Positions 1-8,916 of a stretch of 64,000 nt of DNA are shown one piece after another (within the stretch, counting starts at the first letter, position 1; each line of letters starts with the position of its first letter). The notes under the pieces are model-generated. The model was not told where the DNA came from, made no database searches, and worked only from the letters and a program-made list of their open reading frames with translations. The DNA lies in NCBI GenBank assembly GCA_034044135.1, contig CP139021.1, positions 5,099,635-5,163,634 on the forward strand. Reading direction: 5' to 3'. Both the position numbers and the translations under genes were made by a program. This stretch comes from Flammeovirgaceae bacterium SG7u.111 (GTDB lineage Bacteria; Bacteroidota; Bacteroidia; Cytophagales; Flammeovirgaceae).

Positions 1-493
1 TCTTCATGTTTTAAAATTCAGGTGTATATATAATTGAGAAAATCTTATATTTTAATATTTAAAACGTTCCCGGTATTTCAGCAAAGTATAGCTCCGCTAA
101 TTACGCTCTAGAATCAGAGCCAATTGATGTTAAAATAAAATTTGGGGATACTGCATAAGCAGTCAGGATTCAATAAACTCAGTTTACTGAATGAGGCAAC
201 AACTAGAAATGATGGTTGAAATATAAACGGGGATTGCCCGAAGGCGCAGAAATTCTAATCTACTTTTTGTAGTTCTCATCTTCATATGTACGTGTAGTTT
301 TATATTAGTAATTAGAGTAACGAAGCTTGCGGTTCGTTTACTGTCTTGTTAGTCGTTTTGATACAATTTTGTAGTATCTGAACCCGAAGATTAATTTTTT
401 TTCGGATTATCACAAATTTTATGTTAAAAAAACATAAAAAACTTACTTATAAAATAGATAACAACTAAATAGTAACGCTTCTAAAGTAGCTAG
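1..493. other. Intergenic region at window edge
   Basis: AT-rich stretch with no ORF of convincing length on either strand. The only structure I see is a short palindrome, ATGTT-AAAAA-AACAT, at about 421-435. It lies downstream of the minus-strand DUF3365 gene, so it may hold that gene's 3' end, but there is no clear terminator. Confidence 0.5.
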
Positions 494-1081
494 TTAGTAT
501 TTGGGTGACTTGAACGTAATACTCCAGATACCCCTTAAGTCATTTGGCTTATAACCTTGTGCATCATCGTTTGGGTAATGCTTTTTGAGTAGGTCAAGTG
601 ATTGGTCATCAATATCAGCAGGTGTGCCGTGGCACTTGAGGCATTGTGAGTTGATAAGAATGGGTGCTGCAAATAGCACTTCATTATCCTTTAAACTTAC
701 AACCTTTGGCAAAAGTTCCCTGCCCACTTTCTTGTCCTCTAAGTACCAGCTTATTATCTCAGCTTCCAGTTCTGTAGGCTTGTTTTTTTCATTTCTCCAT
801 TTGTCCGATGTCCTCTTAATAGCAACCTGATAGGCTTTTGAAAGAGAGTCCGTCAACGGTACTGCCTGGAGGTTGCAATAATTAATGGCATGAACAGCTC
901 CTCCTTCCTTCATCGCCCCCATCAACTGGCTACTAAGCGCTAAAAACGACTGCTGGGCTACCTCCTTTCCCTTCTCTATATACATTTTTTCCTCTTCCTC
1001 CGACAGTTTTTGCGGTTTTTCTTGGCAACCCCAAAACGCAACAACCAATAATAATAAGCAAAAAAACACACTATATCGCAT
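494..1081 (-). CDS. DUF3365-type heme-binding lipoprotein
   Basis: Protein of 195 residues with a signal peptide and lipobox ending at Cys19 (VAFWGC), so it is probably a lipid-anchored envelope protein. A single c-type heme motif, CLKCHG, lies near residue 150, in the C-terminal half. The body (an EKGKEVAQQ helix, then NYCNLQAVPLTDS) matches the DUF3365 (Tll0287-like) sensor/heme fold. In that family the heme domain is used for redox or gas sensing, or as a small cytochrome; the actual role here is unknown. It lies downstream of the universal stress protein gene on the same strand, with a terminator between them, so it is probably transcribed separately. The ATG start is the natural one for the signal peptide. 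Confidence 0.75.
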   Translation of the reverse strand: MRYSVFFCLLLLVVAFWGCQEKPQKLSEEEEKMYIEKGKEVAQQSFLALSSQLMGAMKEGGAVHAINYCNLQAVPLTDSLSKAYQVAIKRTSDKWRNEKNKPTELEAEIISWYLEDKKVGRELLPKVVSLKDNEVLFAAPILINSQCLKCHGTPADIDDQSLDLLKKHYPNDDAQGYKPNDLRGIWSITFKSPKY

Positions 1082-1116
1082 GGCACTTAAAATTTATCAT
1101 GAGTATATACTAAACA

Positions 1117-1155
1117 CAAAAAAGGCCTAGAAACGTTCAACGCCCTAGGCCTTTT
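1117..1155 (-). terminator. Rho-independent terminator after the Usp gene
   Basis: Inverted repeat AAAAGGCCTAG (1120-1130) / CTAGGCCTTTT (1145-1155) with a 14-nt loop. Read on the minus strand the stem is followed by a T run. It sits just past the stop of the 1191-2072 gene. Confidence 0.8.
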
Positions 1156-1190
1156 CTATAGGAAAACACAAGTTGTTACATCAACTGTAA

Positions 1191-2072
1191 TCAATGTTGT
1201 TCATTAAATGTCAATACGGGTTTTATAGCATGGTTAACAACTTCTTCGGCAATGCTACCAAACAGCAAATGGGAAATCCCTTTACGCCCATGAGTGGTGA
1301 GGGATAGTAAGTCAGCATTGAGTGTATGACCAAATGCACGGATGCCTTCTTCCTCTGTATAATAATTAAACACATTCACGGTATAATCATCAAACTCATT
1401 TTCTTGTGCAAAACTCTCTATCAGCACCTCCGTATCCGGTGTAGTTTCAAAATTATTTGGGGTGACAATTTTAACAAAATGCAGGGTAGAACTAAATAGT
1501 TTTTGGAACAATTTCAGGTTGTCAATTGCCTCATCCGAAACATCTATGAAGTTAGATGCAAAAACAATATTTTTGGGGTAAAACTCCTCTACTTGGCTTT
1601 TGATTGTCATTACAGGGATTTTGGAAGTACGTATCACCCGCTCCGTGTTTGAACCTACCAATATCTCATTGATCCCGCTAGAGCCTTTAGAACCCATAAT
1701 GATCAAATCAGTTTTGTCCTTCACTACAAACTGGGCTAAGTGCTTTTGCATATTATCGAATACAATATGCTCCTTCAAATTTACATCGTCATATTTCTCC
1801 TTAATCTCAGAAATTTTTTGCTTGGTTATGCTCACCAAACGGCTCATATATCCCTTATAAATCATAGGGTCACCACCCGCATCTCCGCCGCTAATATTCA
1901 TATTGATAGCATCGCCCGTAACGGAATGAGAACCAATTGAAGGTACATCAACAATATGTAATAGAGTTATATCTGCATTGCAAAATCTTGCTATTTCTAC
2001 TGCTACTTCAAGTGCGTTGTTAGCTTCTTCTGAAAAATCGGTGGGTACTAATATTTTATTAAGTGTTGACAT
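1191..2072 (-). CDS. Tandem-domain universal stress protein
   Basis: Protein of 293 residues, about twice a single Usp domain. The first domain opens with ILVPTDFSEEANNALEVAV and ends with the nucleotide-binding loop GSKGSSGINEILVGSNTERV. The second begins near residue 165 (NIVFASNFIDVSDEAID) and ends with THGRKGISHLLFGSIAEEVV. Both keep the G-2x-G-9x-G-S/N pattern of ATP-binding Usp proteins. It is a cytoplasmic stress-response protein with no known specific partner. It is monocistronic: its own terminator follows, and 141 bp separate it from the upstream gene on the same strand. Confidence 0.9.
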   Translation of the reverse strand: MSTLNKILVPTDFSEEANNALEVAVEIARFCNADITLLHIVDVPSIGSHSVTGDAINMNISGGDAGGDPMIYKGYMSRLVSITKQKISEIKEKYDDVNLKEHIVFDNMQKHLAQFVVKDKTDLIIMGSKGSSGINEILVGSNTERVIRTSKIPVMTIKSQVEEFYPKNIVFASNFIDVSDEAIDNLKLFQKLFSSTLHFVKIVTPNNFETTPDTEVLIESFAQENEFDDYTVNVFNYYTEEEGIRAFGHTLNADLLSLTTHGRKGISHLLFGSIAEEVVNHAIKPVLTFNEQH

Positions 2073-2213
2073 GGTTGTAGGTTTAATGGTGAAAAAAATT
2101 GCGCTAGTCAGCTTGTTATTATATTCTTATTTACGTTTTTATTCGCTTATTAGTTGGGTATAAATACACATTAAAAAAACTAATCATAAACAAAGACTTT
2201 TTCACAACTCAAC

Positions 2214-3002
2214 TTATAATTTAGGCATTTTATGAAAGATATTAAAATCCAAGGCTACACCCATAGAAAATAAAAAAGCATCGTGCCCATACTCCTTGCC
2301 CGAGGCAAAGTCCAAATCGTTGTAGCTTAGTTTGATACTTACCCCTGACTGCATATAAAACCTCACATTTTTATACCCAAACTTGAAAGAGACAGCAGGC
2401 TCCGTGTACAAATCTGTAAAATGAAAGCCCGACTCATTGGTTCCAACAAATGTATATCGATGTGAAAAACCTAATACGAGATATAAATGTTCGCCCCTAA
2501 ACTCTATGTCATCGATAGTAAGGCCAATACCTGGCTGGACAAATATTTTGTAGTAACGCCCTTGCCATTGTTCATCAAACAGCCTCAAGTATTGTGCATC
2601 TTCATCAAGCCGCTCACTATGGTGAAGCACCTTAAATTCTCCATAACCATACCCTCCCGATACTTCAAAAACACCCTTCTTAAACCTTTTGTAATACCCC
2701 AAACCAATATCGAAAGATTTAAATTCCTGAGAACTTCTAAGGGAATCTGACCAAATAGTGCTCCATGCATTATACTCCCTCCTTTCCCTATCCAGCATAT
2801 TGGCACTGCCCAGCACAAATATTTTATCCGACATTGCATATGAAACTTGGGCAGTATGCCCGCTTTGGTCGCTTGTCAGCAGGTTCAGTTGTCCATCTCC
2901 TTTCTTTTTGAAAAAAGGAGCATTTACCGGAGAAGGAATATAAGCAGGAGTACACGCTCCAAACAAAAAAAGCAACAAGAACAAAACATAGAGGTGTTTC
3001 AT
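2214..3002 (-). CDS. Outer-membrane-like lipoprotein of unknown function
   Basis: I place the start at the ATG at 3002, which gives MKHLYVLFLLLFLFGACTPA, a clean lipoprotein signal peptide with lipobox FGAC. The longer reading from 3089 would put 29 polar residues in front of it. The mature part of about 245 residues is rich in alternating aromatic/polar strands (GHTAQVSYAMSDKIFVLGSA, GFSHRYTFVG) and ends in Leu, like small beta-barrel or porin-like proteins of Bacteroidota. No named domain is recognised. It is followed on the same strand by the Usp gene 141 bp downstream. Confidence 0.65.
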   Translation of the reverse strand: MKHLYVLFLLLFLFGACTPAYIPSPVNAPFFKKKGDGQLNLLTSDQSGHTAQVSYAMSDKIFVLGSANMLDRERREYNAWSTIWSDSLRSSQEFKSFDIGLGYYKRFKKGVFEVSGGYGYGEFKVLHHSERLDEDAQYLRLFDEQWQGRYYKIFVQPGIGLTIDDIEFRGEHLYLVLGFSHRYTFVGTNESGFHFTDLYTEPAVSFKFGYKNVRFYMQSGVSIKLSYNDLDFASGKEYGHDAFLFSMGVALDFNIFHKMPKL

Positions 3003-3235
3003 AAAAAGACAAGATATAGGTTTCAAGTTTACATATTTTTCGTAGATAAAAACGCCCTTCTCAAGGCTTGTAACGTAAGACACACACATGGGTGAGAAAG
3101 CAAATTACATTTACTAAAAACGTTAAATGCCTACTTCTAAAACTCAACCTTTCGGATTTCCTCCATTATTTCACTACCTTGAAGTCAAATAGCTAAAAAT
3201 TCACAAAACCTAATTGTTAACTTTAAATCAAACCT

Positions 3236-3703
3236 ATGGCTTCTTTTAAGCTCCATGTAAATGGAAAGGAAATGCAGGTGGAGGCAAGCTCCGAAACCCC
3301 ATTGCTTTGGGTATTGAGGGACAACTTGAATCTCACTGGCACAAAATACGGTTGCGGCATAGCCCAATGCGGGGCATGCACTATCCACCTCAACGGCAGT
3401 GCCATGCGCTCTTGCTCCCTTCCCGTTTCGGCAGTGGGAGAATCAAAAATCACTACTATAGAAGGACTTTCCGAACAGGGCGACCATCCAGTCCAACTGG
3501 CTTGGAAGGAAATTGATGTACCGCAATGTGGCTATTGCCAAGCGGGGCAAATAATGTCGGCTACTTCGCTGCTGAGCAAAAACAGCAACCCAACCGACGA
3601 CGATATAGACGCAGCAATGACAGGAAACATCTGCCGCTGTGGCACTTACAAACGCATAAGGCAAGCAATCCACGTTGCCGCAGGAAAAGGAGGCGCACAA
3701 TGA
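3236..3703 (+). CDS. [2Fe-2S] subunit of a molybdenum hydroxylase (IorA type)
   Basis: Protein of 155 residues, the usual length for the small iron-sulfur subunit of the xanthine dehydrogenase family. The plant-ferredoxin cluster ligands are Cys40, Cys45, Cys48 and Cys60 (CGIAQCGAC ... C). The second, all-helical cluster uses Cys98, Cys101, Cys133 and Cys135 (CGYC ... CRC). It passes electrons from the molybdopterin subunit encoded next to it, whose ATG overlaps this stop by 4 nt, so the two are translationally coupled. In two-subunit isoquinoline-1-oxidoreductase-type enzymes there is no FAD subunit, which fits this locus. The true substrate cannot be read from sequence. Confidence 0.92.
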   Translation: MASFKLHVNGKEMQVEASSETPLLWVLRDNLNLTGTKYGCGIAQCGACTIHLNGSAMRSCSLPVSAVGESKITTIEGLSEQGDHPVQLAWKEIDVPQCGYCQAGQIMSATSLLSKNSNPTDDDIDAAMTGNICRCGTYKRIRQAIHVAAGKGGAQ

Positions 3704-5832
3704 GAGGACAAAAATTAGACAGAAGAGGGTTTCTAAAGGTATCAGCTGCTGCTGGAGGCGGAATGGTTTTGAGCTTCAATTGGCTAGCGGGCTGTACCAA
3801 CCCTGTACCCACCGAAGAAATTGCCTTGGAGCTCTTCAAACCTAATGCATTTTTGCGTATAGCTACCGATGGCATAGTGACCATTATGGCACCCAACCCC
3901 GAAATTGGGCAAGGTGTAAAAACTGCTTTTCCCATGATAGTTGCCGAAGAACTAGACGTTGACTGGAACAACGTTCGGATAGAACAAGCCCCGCTAGATA
4001 CCAATAATTATAAAAGACAAGTTGCCGGTGGTAGCGGATCGGTGCGTTCAAGTTTCGCCGCTTTGCGAGAAGCAGGCTCGGCAGCTAGGCAAGTACTGAT
4101 AGAAACTGCTGCCAAAGAATGGAGTGTGCCCGCTGCAGAAATCACCACCGATAAGGGCATGATTTACCACAAAGGAAGCGGTAAAGAAATCTCTTATGGA
4201 GATATTACCGAAAAAGCAGCCAACTCCCCTGCCCCCGAAAATATCACACTCAAAGATGTAACCGAATTCAAACTGCTTGGGCAAAGAATTCACAATGTTG
4301 ACAATGACAAAATAGTAACTGGAGAGCAGAAATACGGCTACGATACTAAAGTGGATGGCATGCTCTATGCTATGATCACTCGCCCACCTGCTTTCGGCAG
4401 CAAATTGGGAGCTGTGGACGATACAAAAGCTAGAAAGCTGTCTGGAGTAGTAGATGTAGTTTCGTTCGATGATAAAGTAGCTGTACTTGGCAACTCCACT
4501 TGGGAGGTGATGCAAGGAAAAAAAGCATTAAAAATAGAATGGAAAGCTCCTTCAAAACTAGAAAACACAGAAGAGCAGTTTTCAGAAATGAAAAAGGCTT
4601 TGCTGAATAAGCCTGAAAAACCAAGGAGGCAAGATGGAAATGTAGAAACCGCCTTGGCAAAAGCATCCAAAAAGATAGAGGCTATTTACGAAGCCCCTTA
4701 CCTCCCCCACAACACAATGGAACCGATGAATTTTTTCGCCCATGTAACGGCTGAAAAAGCAGATCTATTAGGTCCTATCCAAACTCCCGAGCGGGCAAGA
4801 AAAGAAGTAGCCGAAATGCTCGAAATGTCCGAAGAAAACATCAATATTATGCTTACCCGAATGGGTGGTGGGTTCGGCAGAAGGCTTTACAGGGATTTTG
4901 TGTTAGAAGCGACCAAACTTTCCCGCATGGTGAAAAAACCAATCCAATTGCTTTGGACAAGGGAAGACGACATGGCAGGCGGCATGTACCGACCCGCAGC
5001 CACGTACAAATACACCGCTGGCTTGGATGATAATGGGCAGTTGACTGCTTGGCATCATCAATCTGCAGGAATGGGAGTGGGAAATGCAACACGGGAGCAT
5101 AATTTCCCGGCAGGGGCTGTCCCCAATTACCAAGTGGATTACAACAAGGTAAATTCCGATGTAACTACGGCTGCATGGAGAGCACCTAACCACAATTATG
5201 TCGCTTTTGCCGAAGAAAGCTTCATCGACGAAATAGCGCACTCACTTGGCAAAGACCCGATAGATTACCGCATTGAACTACTCCAACAGGCAAAAAACAA
5301 ACCTGCAGGCGATGTAAAATACGATCCTGACAAGTACATCAACGTGATAAACAAGGTGAAAGAAATGGCTGGATGGGGACAACCAAAACCCGAAGGGGTT
5401 TACCAAGGGTTTGGATCGCATTTCTCCTTCGGCTCGCATGTAGCCCAGATTGCCGATGTTTCGGTAACGGATGGAAAAATCAAGGTCCATAAAGTGTATT
5501 GCGCAGTAGATTGTGGTATCTTGATCAACCTTAGCGGAGCTGAAACGCAGGTAGAGGGAGGAATAATGGACGGCTATGGACATGCCATGTACGGAGAACA
5601 GTTGATAAAAGATAGCAAACCTGTAAAAAGCAATTACGACCGTTATCGTCAGCTGCGAATAAGAGAAGCTCCAATGGAGATCGAAGTGCAGTTTGTGGAA
5701 AGTAATGATCCGCCACAAGGGCTGGGAGAACCAGGCTTGCCCCCTATCCCAGCGGCAATTGGAAATGCGATTTTTGCAGCTACAGGGAAGCGCATAAGAA
5801 AACTTCCATTCATAAATGCAGAGTTGGGTTAA
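3700..5832 (+). CDS. Molybdopterin-binding subunit of a molybdenum hydroxylase (IorB type), Tat-exported
   Basis: The start is the ATG at 3700, overlapping the stop of the iron-sulfur gene. It begins with a Tat signal, [20 protein letters not shown], ending at a lipobox-like LAGC. A longer upstream reading overlaps the first gene out of frame and is an artefact. The 710-residue product shows the aldehyde-oxidase core: [20 protein letters not shown], the hammerhead motif [10 protein letters not shown], the cofactor motif RMGGGFGRR, and the C-terminal [18 protein letters not shown] containing the catalytic Glu region. IorB-type enzymes hydroxylate N-heterocycles or aldehydes in the periplasm. 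No cytochrome acceptor gene or maturation factor is adjacent. Confidence 0.9.
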   Translation: MRGQKLDRRGFLKVSAAAGGGMVLSFNWLAGCTNPVPTEEIALELFKPNAFLRIATDGIVTIMAPNPEIGQGVKTAFPMIVAEELDVDWNNVRIEQAPLDTNNYKRQVAGGSGSVRSSFAALREAGSAARQVLIETAAKEWSVPAAEITTDKGMIYHKGSGKEISYGDITEKAANSPAPENITLKDVTEFKLLGQRIHNVDNDKIVTGEQKYGYDTKVDGMLYAMITRPPAFGSKLGAVDDTKARKLSGVVDVVSFDDKVAVLGNSTWEVMQGKKALKIEWKAPSKLENTEEQFSEMKKALLNKPEKPRRQDGNVETALAKASKKIEAIYEAPYLPHNTMEPMNFFAHVTAEKADLLGPIQTPERARKEVAEMLEMSEENINIMLTRMGGGFGRRLYRDFVLEATKLSRMVKKPIQLLWTREDDMAGGMYRPAATYKYTAGLDDNGQLTAWHHQSAGMGVGNATREHNFPAGAVPNYQVDYNKVNSDVTTAAWRAPNHNYVAFAEESFIDEIAHSLGKDPIDYRIELLQQAKNKPAGDVKYDPDKYINVINKVKEMAGWGQPKPEGVYQGFGSHFSFGSHVAQIADVSVTDGKIKVHKVYCAVDCGILINLSGAETQVEGGIMDGYGHAMYGEQLIKDSKPVKSNYDRYRQLRIREAPMEIEVQFVESNDPPQGLGEPGLPPIPAAIGNAIFAATGKRIRKLPFINAELG

Positions 5833-5845
5833 GAACAAAAAAAAG

Positions 5846-5876
5846 CCATCTTGTATAGATCACAAGATGGTTTTTT
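5846..5876. terminator. Bidirectional terminator between convergent genes
   Basis: Perfect 9-bp stem CCATCTTGT / ACAAGATGG with a 7-nt loop, followed by T6 on the plus strand and preceded by an A run (5837-5844) that serves the minus strand. It ends 3 nt from the stop of the minus-strand lipoprotein gene. Confidence 0.88.
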
Positions 5877-5879
5877 CAA

Positions 5880-6491
5880 CTATCCGCCAGTGTTAACCGA
5901 TGGCACTTGGGGCTCACCCACTATGACGGAGTCCGTCCATACTTCATTACTTAATTGTTTTGCTCTATCCGCTATTTGAACCTTAAACTTGATTACATCT
6001 CCTCTACTAATAGGAGATCCTCCCCCATATAAAATATCAATTTGGTAGCGTAATTCACCTTCTAAGGCAGTTTCGTTCATCAACTCATTTAAGATTGGAT
6101 AGCGCCCATTAAAACTAACGCCATCTGGAAGATTCACAAGTGCATATTGACCATCAGCTCCCATTTTCCATATATCTATAAAGTAATTAAAAAAGAAGGG
6201 ATTAGGTATGGAATCACCTGTAGCTTCATCTATTAGAATATTTCCAAACTCATCTACCAAGTATTCGCCATAGTCAGGATAGGAATCTACTTCGTTGGCA
6301 GCCAGTCCAAGATCACCATCTCCATCTTGAAAGGTTACTTCCACAATGACCTCATCAACACTGGGGGTGTTTGTTTGAATTATTTTGGAGAATTCGATAA
6401 CGGGCTCATTTGGATAATCCGGCTCTTTGATACACGAATAAACCAAAAGTGCCCCAATCAAGAAAAAGAAAATTTTTTGTGCGTTTATCAT
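5880..6491 (-). CDS. Hypothetical lipoprotein
   Basis: Protein of 203 residues starting MINAQKIFFFLIGALLVYSC, a typical lipoprotein signal. The mature part has an Ig-like or cadherin-like flavour: VIVEVTFQDGDGDLGLA, containing an acidic Asp-rich turn that could bind calcium, then strand-rich sequence to residue 203. It looks like the short envelope lipoproteins common in Cytophagales. No enzymatic motif is seen. It is convergent with iorB. Confidence 0.7.
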   Translation of the reverse strand: MINAQKIFFFLIGALLVYSCIKEPDYPNEPVIEFSKIIQTNTPSVDEVIVEVTFQDGDGDLGLAANEVDSYPDYGEYLVDEFGNILIDEATGDSIPNPFFFNYFIDIWKMGADGQYALVNLPDGVSFNGRYPILNELMNETALEGELRYQIDILYGGGSPISRGDVIKFKVQIADRAKQLSNEVWTDSVIVGEPQVPSVNTGG

Positions 6492-6701
6492 TTTATATAG
6501 TAAAGCTAAATTCTGTACGATTCAACATTTCGTTATCAAACCAAATGCTACTAAAAGACTTCCTAAACTTAAAAATAGTTGTTCTAGATTCATAAGTTTA
6601 TCAACTTCACCCCTAAAATAGTTTATTCTTTTAAAATCTATTTACCCAACAATTTGTTTCTTTTTGCAAAGTAAAAGATTCTTTGGCAAGCTTCGGACAG
6701 A

Positions 6702-7688
6702 ATGACCTACGCAAATAAATTAAAACAAGCAGTATTAGACACCAAAAAAGAGGGTTTTCATGAGTTGGCCCTGGAAATATTCCGCTTTCAGGCAAAAGAA
6801 ATCCCTGTATATGGTGAATACCTCAAACACCTAAAAATCGACCCCGCTCAAATAGGCCAAATTGAAAACATCCCTTTTATGCCCATCGAGTTTTTTAAAT
6901 CTCAGACGGTGCTAAGGAAGGGAGTGATCCCAAAACTCACCTTCGAAAGCAGCGGAACTACGGGAGCGAATACTAGCCGACACTTCGTGGGAGACCCTGA
7001 TTTCTACAAAGAAATATCTATTGAAATTTTTGAAAGCATTTACGGAAGCCTCAGCGATTATTGCATTTTGGCCCTACTCCCCTCCTACTTGGAGCGCCAA
7101 AACTCATCCTTGGTTTTTATGGCAGAGCAATTCATAGCCAAGGCTTCGGAAGGCTCGGGCTTTTACCTCCACGACCTTCCTAGCCTAGTAGAAAAAGCAA
7201 TAGGAAGCTTAGCTTCTGGCAAAAAAGTATTGATTTTGGGCGTCACCTTTGCCCTACTCGACTTGGCAGAAAGCTACAGTTGCGACCTAGAAGGAGCTAT
7301 TGTGATGGAAACCGGGGGCATGAAAGGACGAAGAAAGGAGATGCTTCGCGAAGAAGTGCACCATATTTTAAAAAAAGGGCTCAATTTAAAGACGATTCAT
7401 TCGGAATACGGAATGACCGAACTGCTCTCACAATTCTATGCTACACAAGATGGATTATTCCAAGAACCTCTTTGGGCAAGACTTTTGTTAAGAGATATGA
7501 GTGATCCTTTTAGCCTTAGGGCAAGGAAAACAAATGGAGGCATCAATGTCATTGATTTGGCAAATATCGATTCTTGCTGTTTTATAGAAACCAAGGACAT
7601 AGGCAAACAAGTTGGAAATGGGCTTGTTTCTGTAGTAGGGAGGTTCGATAACGCCGATATAAGAGGGTGCAACCTTCTTATATCATGA
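6702..7688 (+). CDS. LuxE-like acyl-protein synthetase family protein
   Basis: Protein of 328 residues related to the acyl-protein synthetase (LuxE) branch of the adenylate-forming enzymes. The signature motif FESSGTTGANTSRHFVG, near residue 85, is the Ser/Thr/Gly-rich nucleotide loop. Further motifs are VMETGGMKGRRKEMLREEV and HSEYGMTELLSQ, the acyl-activating core motif with its Tyr/Gly and Glu. LuxE activates fatty acids in bioluminescence, but luxC, luxA and luxB are absent here. Stand-alone homologues occur in Bacteroidota, where the substrate is unknown, perhaps a fatty acid or polyketide starter. It is alone on its strand, with 210 bp of promoter space. Confidence 0.82.
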   Translation: MTYANKLKQAVLDTKKEGFHELALEIFRFQAKEIPVYGEYLKHLKIDPAQIGQIENIPFMPIEFFKSQTVLRKGVIPKLTFESSGTTGANTSRHFVGDPDFYKEISIEIFESIYGSLSDYCILALLPSYLERQNSSLVFMAEQFIAKASEGSGFYLHDLPSLVEKAIGSLASGKKVLILGVTFALLDLAESYSCDLEGAIVMETGGMKGRRKEMLREEVHHILKKGLNLKTIHSEYGMTELLSQFYATQDGLFQEPLWARLLLRDMSDPFSLRARKTNGGINVIDLANIDSCCFIETKDIGKQVGNGLVSVVGRFDNADIRGCNLLIS

Positions 7689-7813
7689 TACTATACAATA
7701 TTATTAATCTTTGTAGTAGATTATTAACAGATGCTTACATCAAAATTTAGCATACTTGCGTTACTGAAATAATAATTTGTGTTTGTACTATTAATCTGAA
7801 AAAAAATTCAGCC

Positions 7814-7957
7814 ATGAAATTTAAAGCGATTCTTCTTTTCTCATTTTTAATTATTGGAATGTCTTCTTGCGCTTACAAAACGTGCCATACATATTCAAAA
7901 CAAGACGTTAAAAAAGTAAAAACTAGCGAAGAAATGGTATTGACTGCAAAACGTTAA
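7814..7957 (+). CDS. Small 47-residue lipoprotein
   Basis: A short ORF starting at ATG 7814. It encodes a Lys-bearing n-region, a hydrophobic stretch (ILLFSFLIIGM) and the lipobox SSC with Cys19, followed by only 28 mature residues containing YKTCHTYSK. Tiny lipoproteins with a Cys-x-x-Tyr-like patch right after the lipobox recur in Cytophagales, but no function is known. A strong terminator follows 53 bp later, supporting a real transcript. Confidence 0.7.
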   Translation: MKFKAILLFSFLIIGMSSCAYKTCHTYSKQDVKKVKTSEEMVLTAKR

Positions 7958-8010
7958 TACTTCTATCTAATAACTAGCTGGTTACCAGCAACGAGCCCAA
8001 GAAATTCTAA

Positions 8011-8049
8011 AACGGCTTTGAAAAATTAAATTTTCAAAGCCGTTTTTTT
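8011..8049 (+). terminator. Terminator after the small lipoprotein gene
   Basis: Perfect 14-bp stem AACGGCTTTGAAAA (8011-8024) / TTTTCAAAGCCGTT (8031-8044) with a 6-nt loop, followed by a T run. It shows that transcription ends before truB, so truB needs its own promoter. Confidence 0.9.
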
Positions 8050-8122
8050 GTGCGCTACAGCCTATTCCCAAGATTTCTCCCCAACAAAAATCCATATTTT
8101 TCTCTACACCTACCTTTATCAT

Positions 8123-8130
8123 TATCTTTG
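8123..8130 (+). promoter_or_regulatory. Promoter -7 box of truB-ribF
   Basis: TATCTTTG is a perfect match to the Bacteroidota -7 consensus TAnnTTTG, 25 nt upstream of the TTG at 8155. A TTTC at about 8099-8102, 20 nt further up, is a one-mismatch -33 box. It lies inside the longer in-frame reading of truB and so rules out that longer start. Confidence 0.7.
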
Positions 8131-8154
8131 CCCATCATTCAAAATAAAGAGGAA

Positions 8155-8877
8155 TTGGAAAAAGAATTTGACCTTATAAACGGAGAGGTGCTCCTTCTCG
8201 ACAAACCACTTACTTGGTCGTCGTTTGATGTGGTAAAAAAGATACGCTACGCTGCCAAGATCAAAAAAGTAGGGCATGCAGGTACGCTTGATCCCCTAGC
8301 TACTGGCTTGTTGATTGTCTGCATAGGCAAAAAGACAAAGAAAATAAACGACATTCAAGATGCCGAAAAGGAGTATACAGGCACAATAGTAGTTGGGAAA
8401 ACTACTGCCTCTTTCGACCTGGAGCATGAGGTAGAAGATGTGGCAGACCCTAACCACCTTACTGAAAAAGACCTAAAAGAGGCGGCAGAAAGCTTTTTGG
8501 GCTGGAGCGACCAAATTCCCCCGATGTATTCTGCCGTGCGAATAAATGGCGTGCGAGCCTACAAACATGCCCGAAAAGGGGAAGTAGTAGAACTGAAATC
8601 ACGAAAAGTAGAGTTAACCACTTTTGAGCTCACAAGAGTTGAACTACCTGAGGTCGATTTTAGAATTGTCTGCTCGAAAGGAACGTATATCCGAAGCATA
8701 GCCCGCGATTTTGGTGAGAAACTGGGTGTGGGTGGATATTTATCCAAGCTAAGAAGAGAGCGGATAGGAGAATATTCAGTAGTGGGAGCTAGTGATCCAG
8801 CTACCTTGGCAGATCAGATTAGGGCTCAGGTAGAAAAAGCACAAGAAGAAGCTAAAAAAGAGTCGGAAGACAAATAA
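8155..8877 (+). CDS. truB: tRNA pseudouridine(55) synthase TruB
   Basis: TruB converts U55 in the T-loop of tRNAs to pseudouridine. The family motifs are all present: [20 protein letters not shown], the catalytic Asp in [14 protein letters not shown], then [19 protein letters not shown] and [19 protein letters not shown]. No ATG exists in frame upstream of the conserved region. A GTG at 8050 is possible in principle but lies upstream of a perfect promoter box and abuts a terminator, so I choose TTG 8155, preceded by AAAGAGG. That gives 240 residues, normal for the family in Bacteroidota. ribF follows 39 bp downstream, as an operon. Confidence 0.92.
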   Translation: MEKEFDLINGEVLLLDKPLTWSSFDVVKKIRYAAKIKKVGHAGTLDPLATGLLIVCIGKKTKKINDIQDAEKEYTGTIVVGKTTASFDLEHEVEDVADPNHLTEKDLKEAAESFLGWSDQIPPMYSAVRINGVRAYKHARKGEVVELKSRKVELTTFELTRVELPEVDFRIVCSKGTYIRSIARDFGEKLGVGGYLSKLRRERIGEYSVVGASDPATLADQIRAQVEKAQEEAKKESEDK

Positions 8878-8916
8878 CCAAAGTTGCACAACAGCCATTA
8901 ATTAAAATAAGTATTT

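Noticed and set aside
5278-5838. 186-codon minus-strand ORF opposite the IorB-type gene
   Set aside because: Shadow of the conserved C-terminal half of the molybdopterin subunit; no family features.
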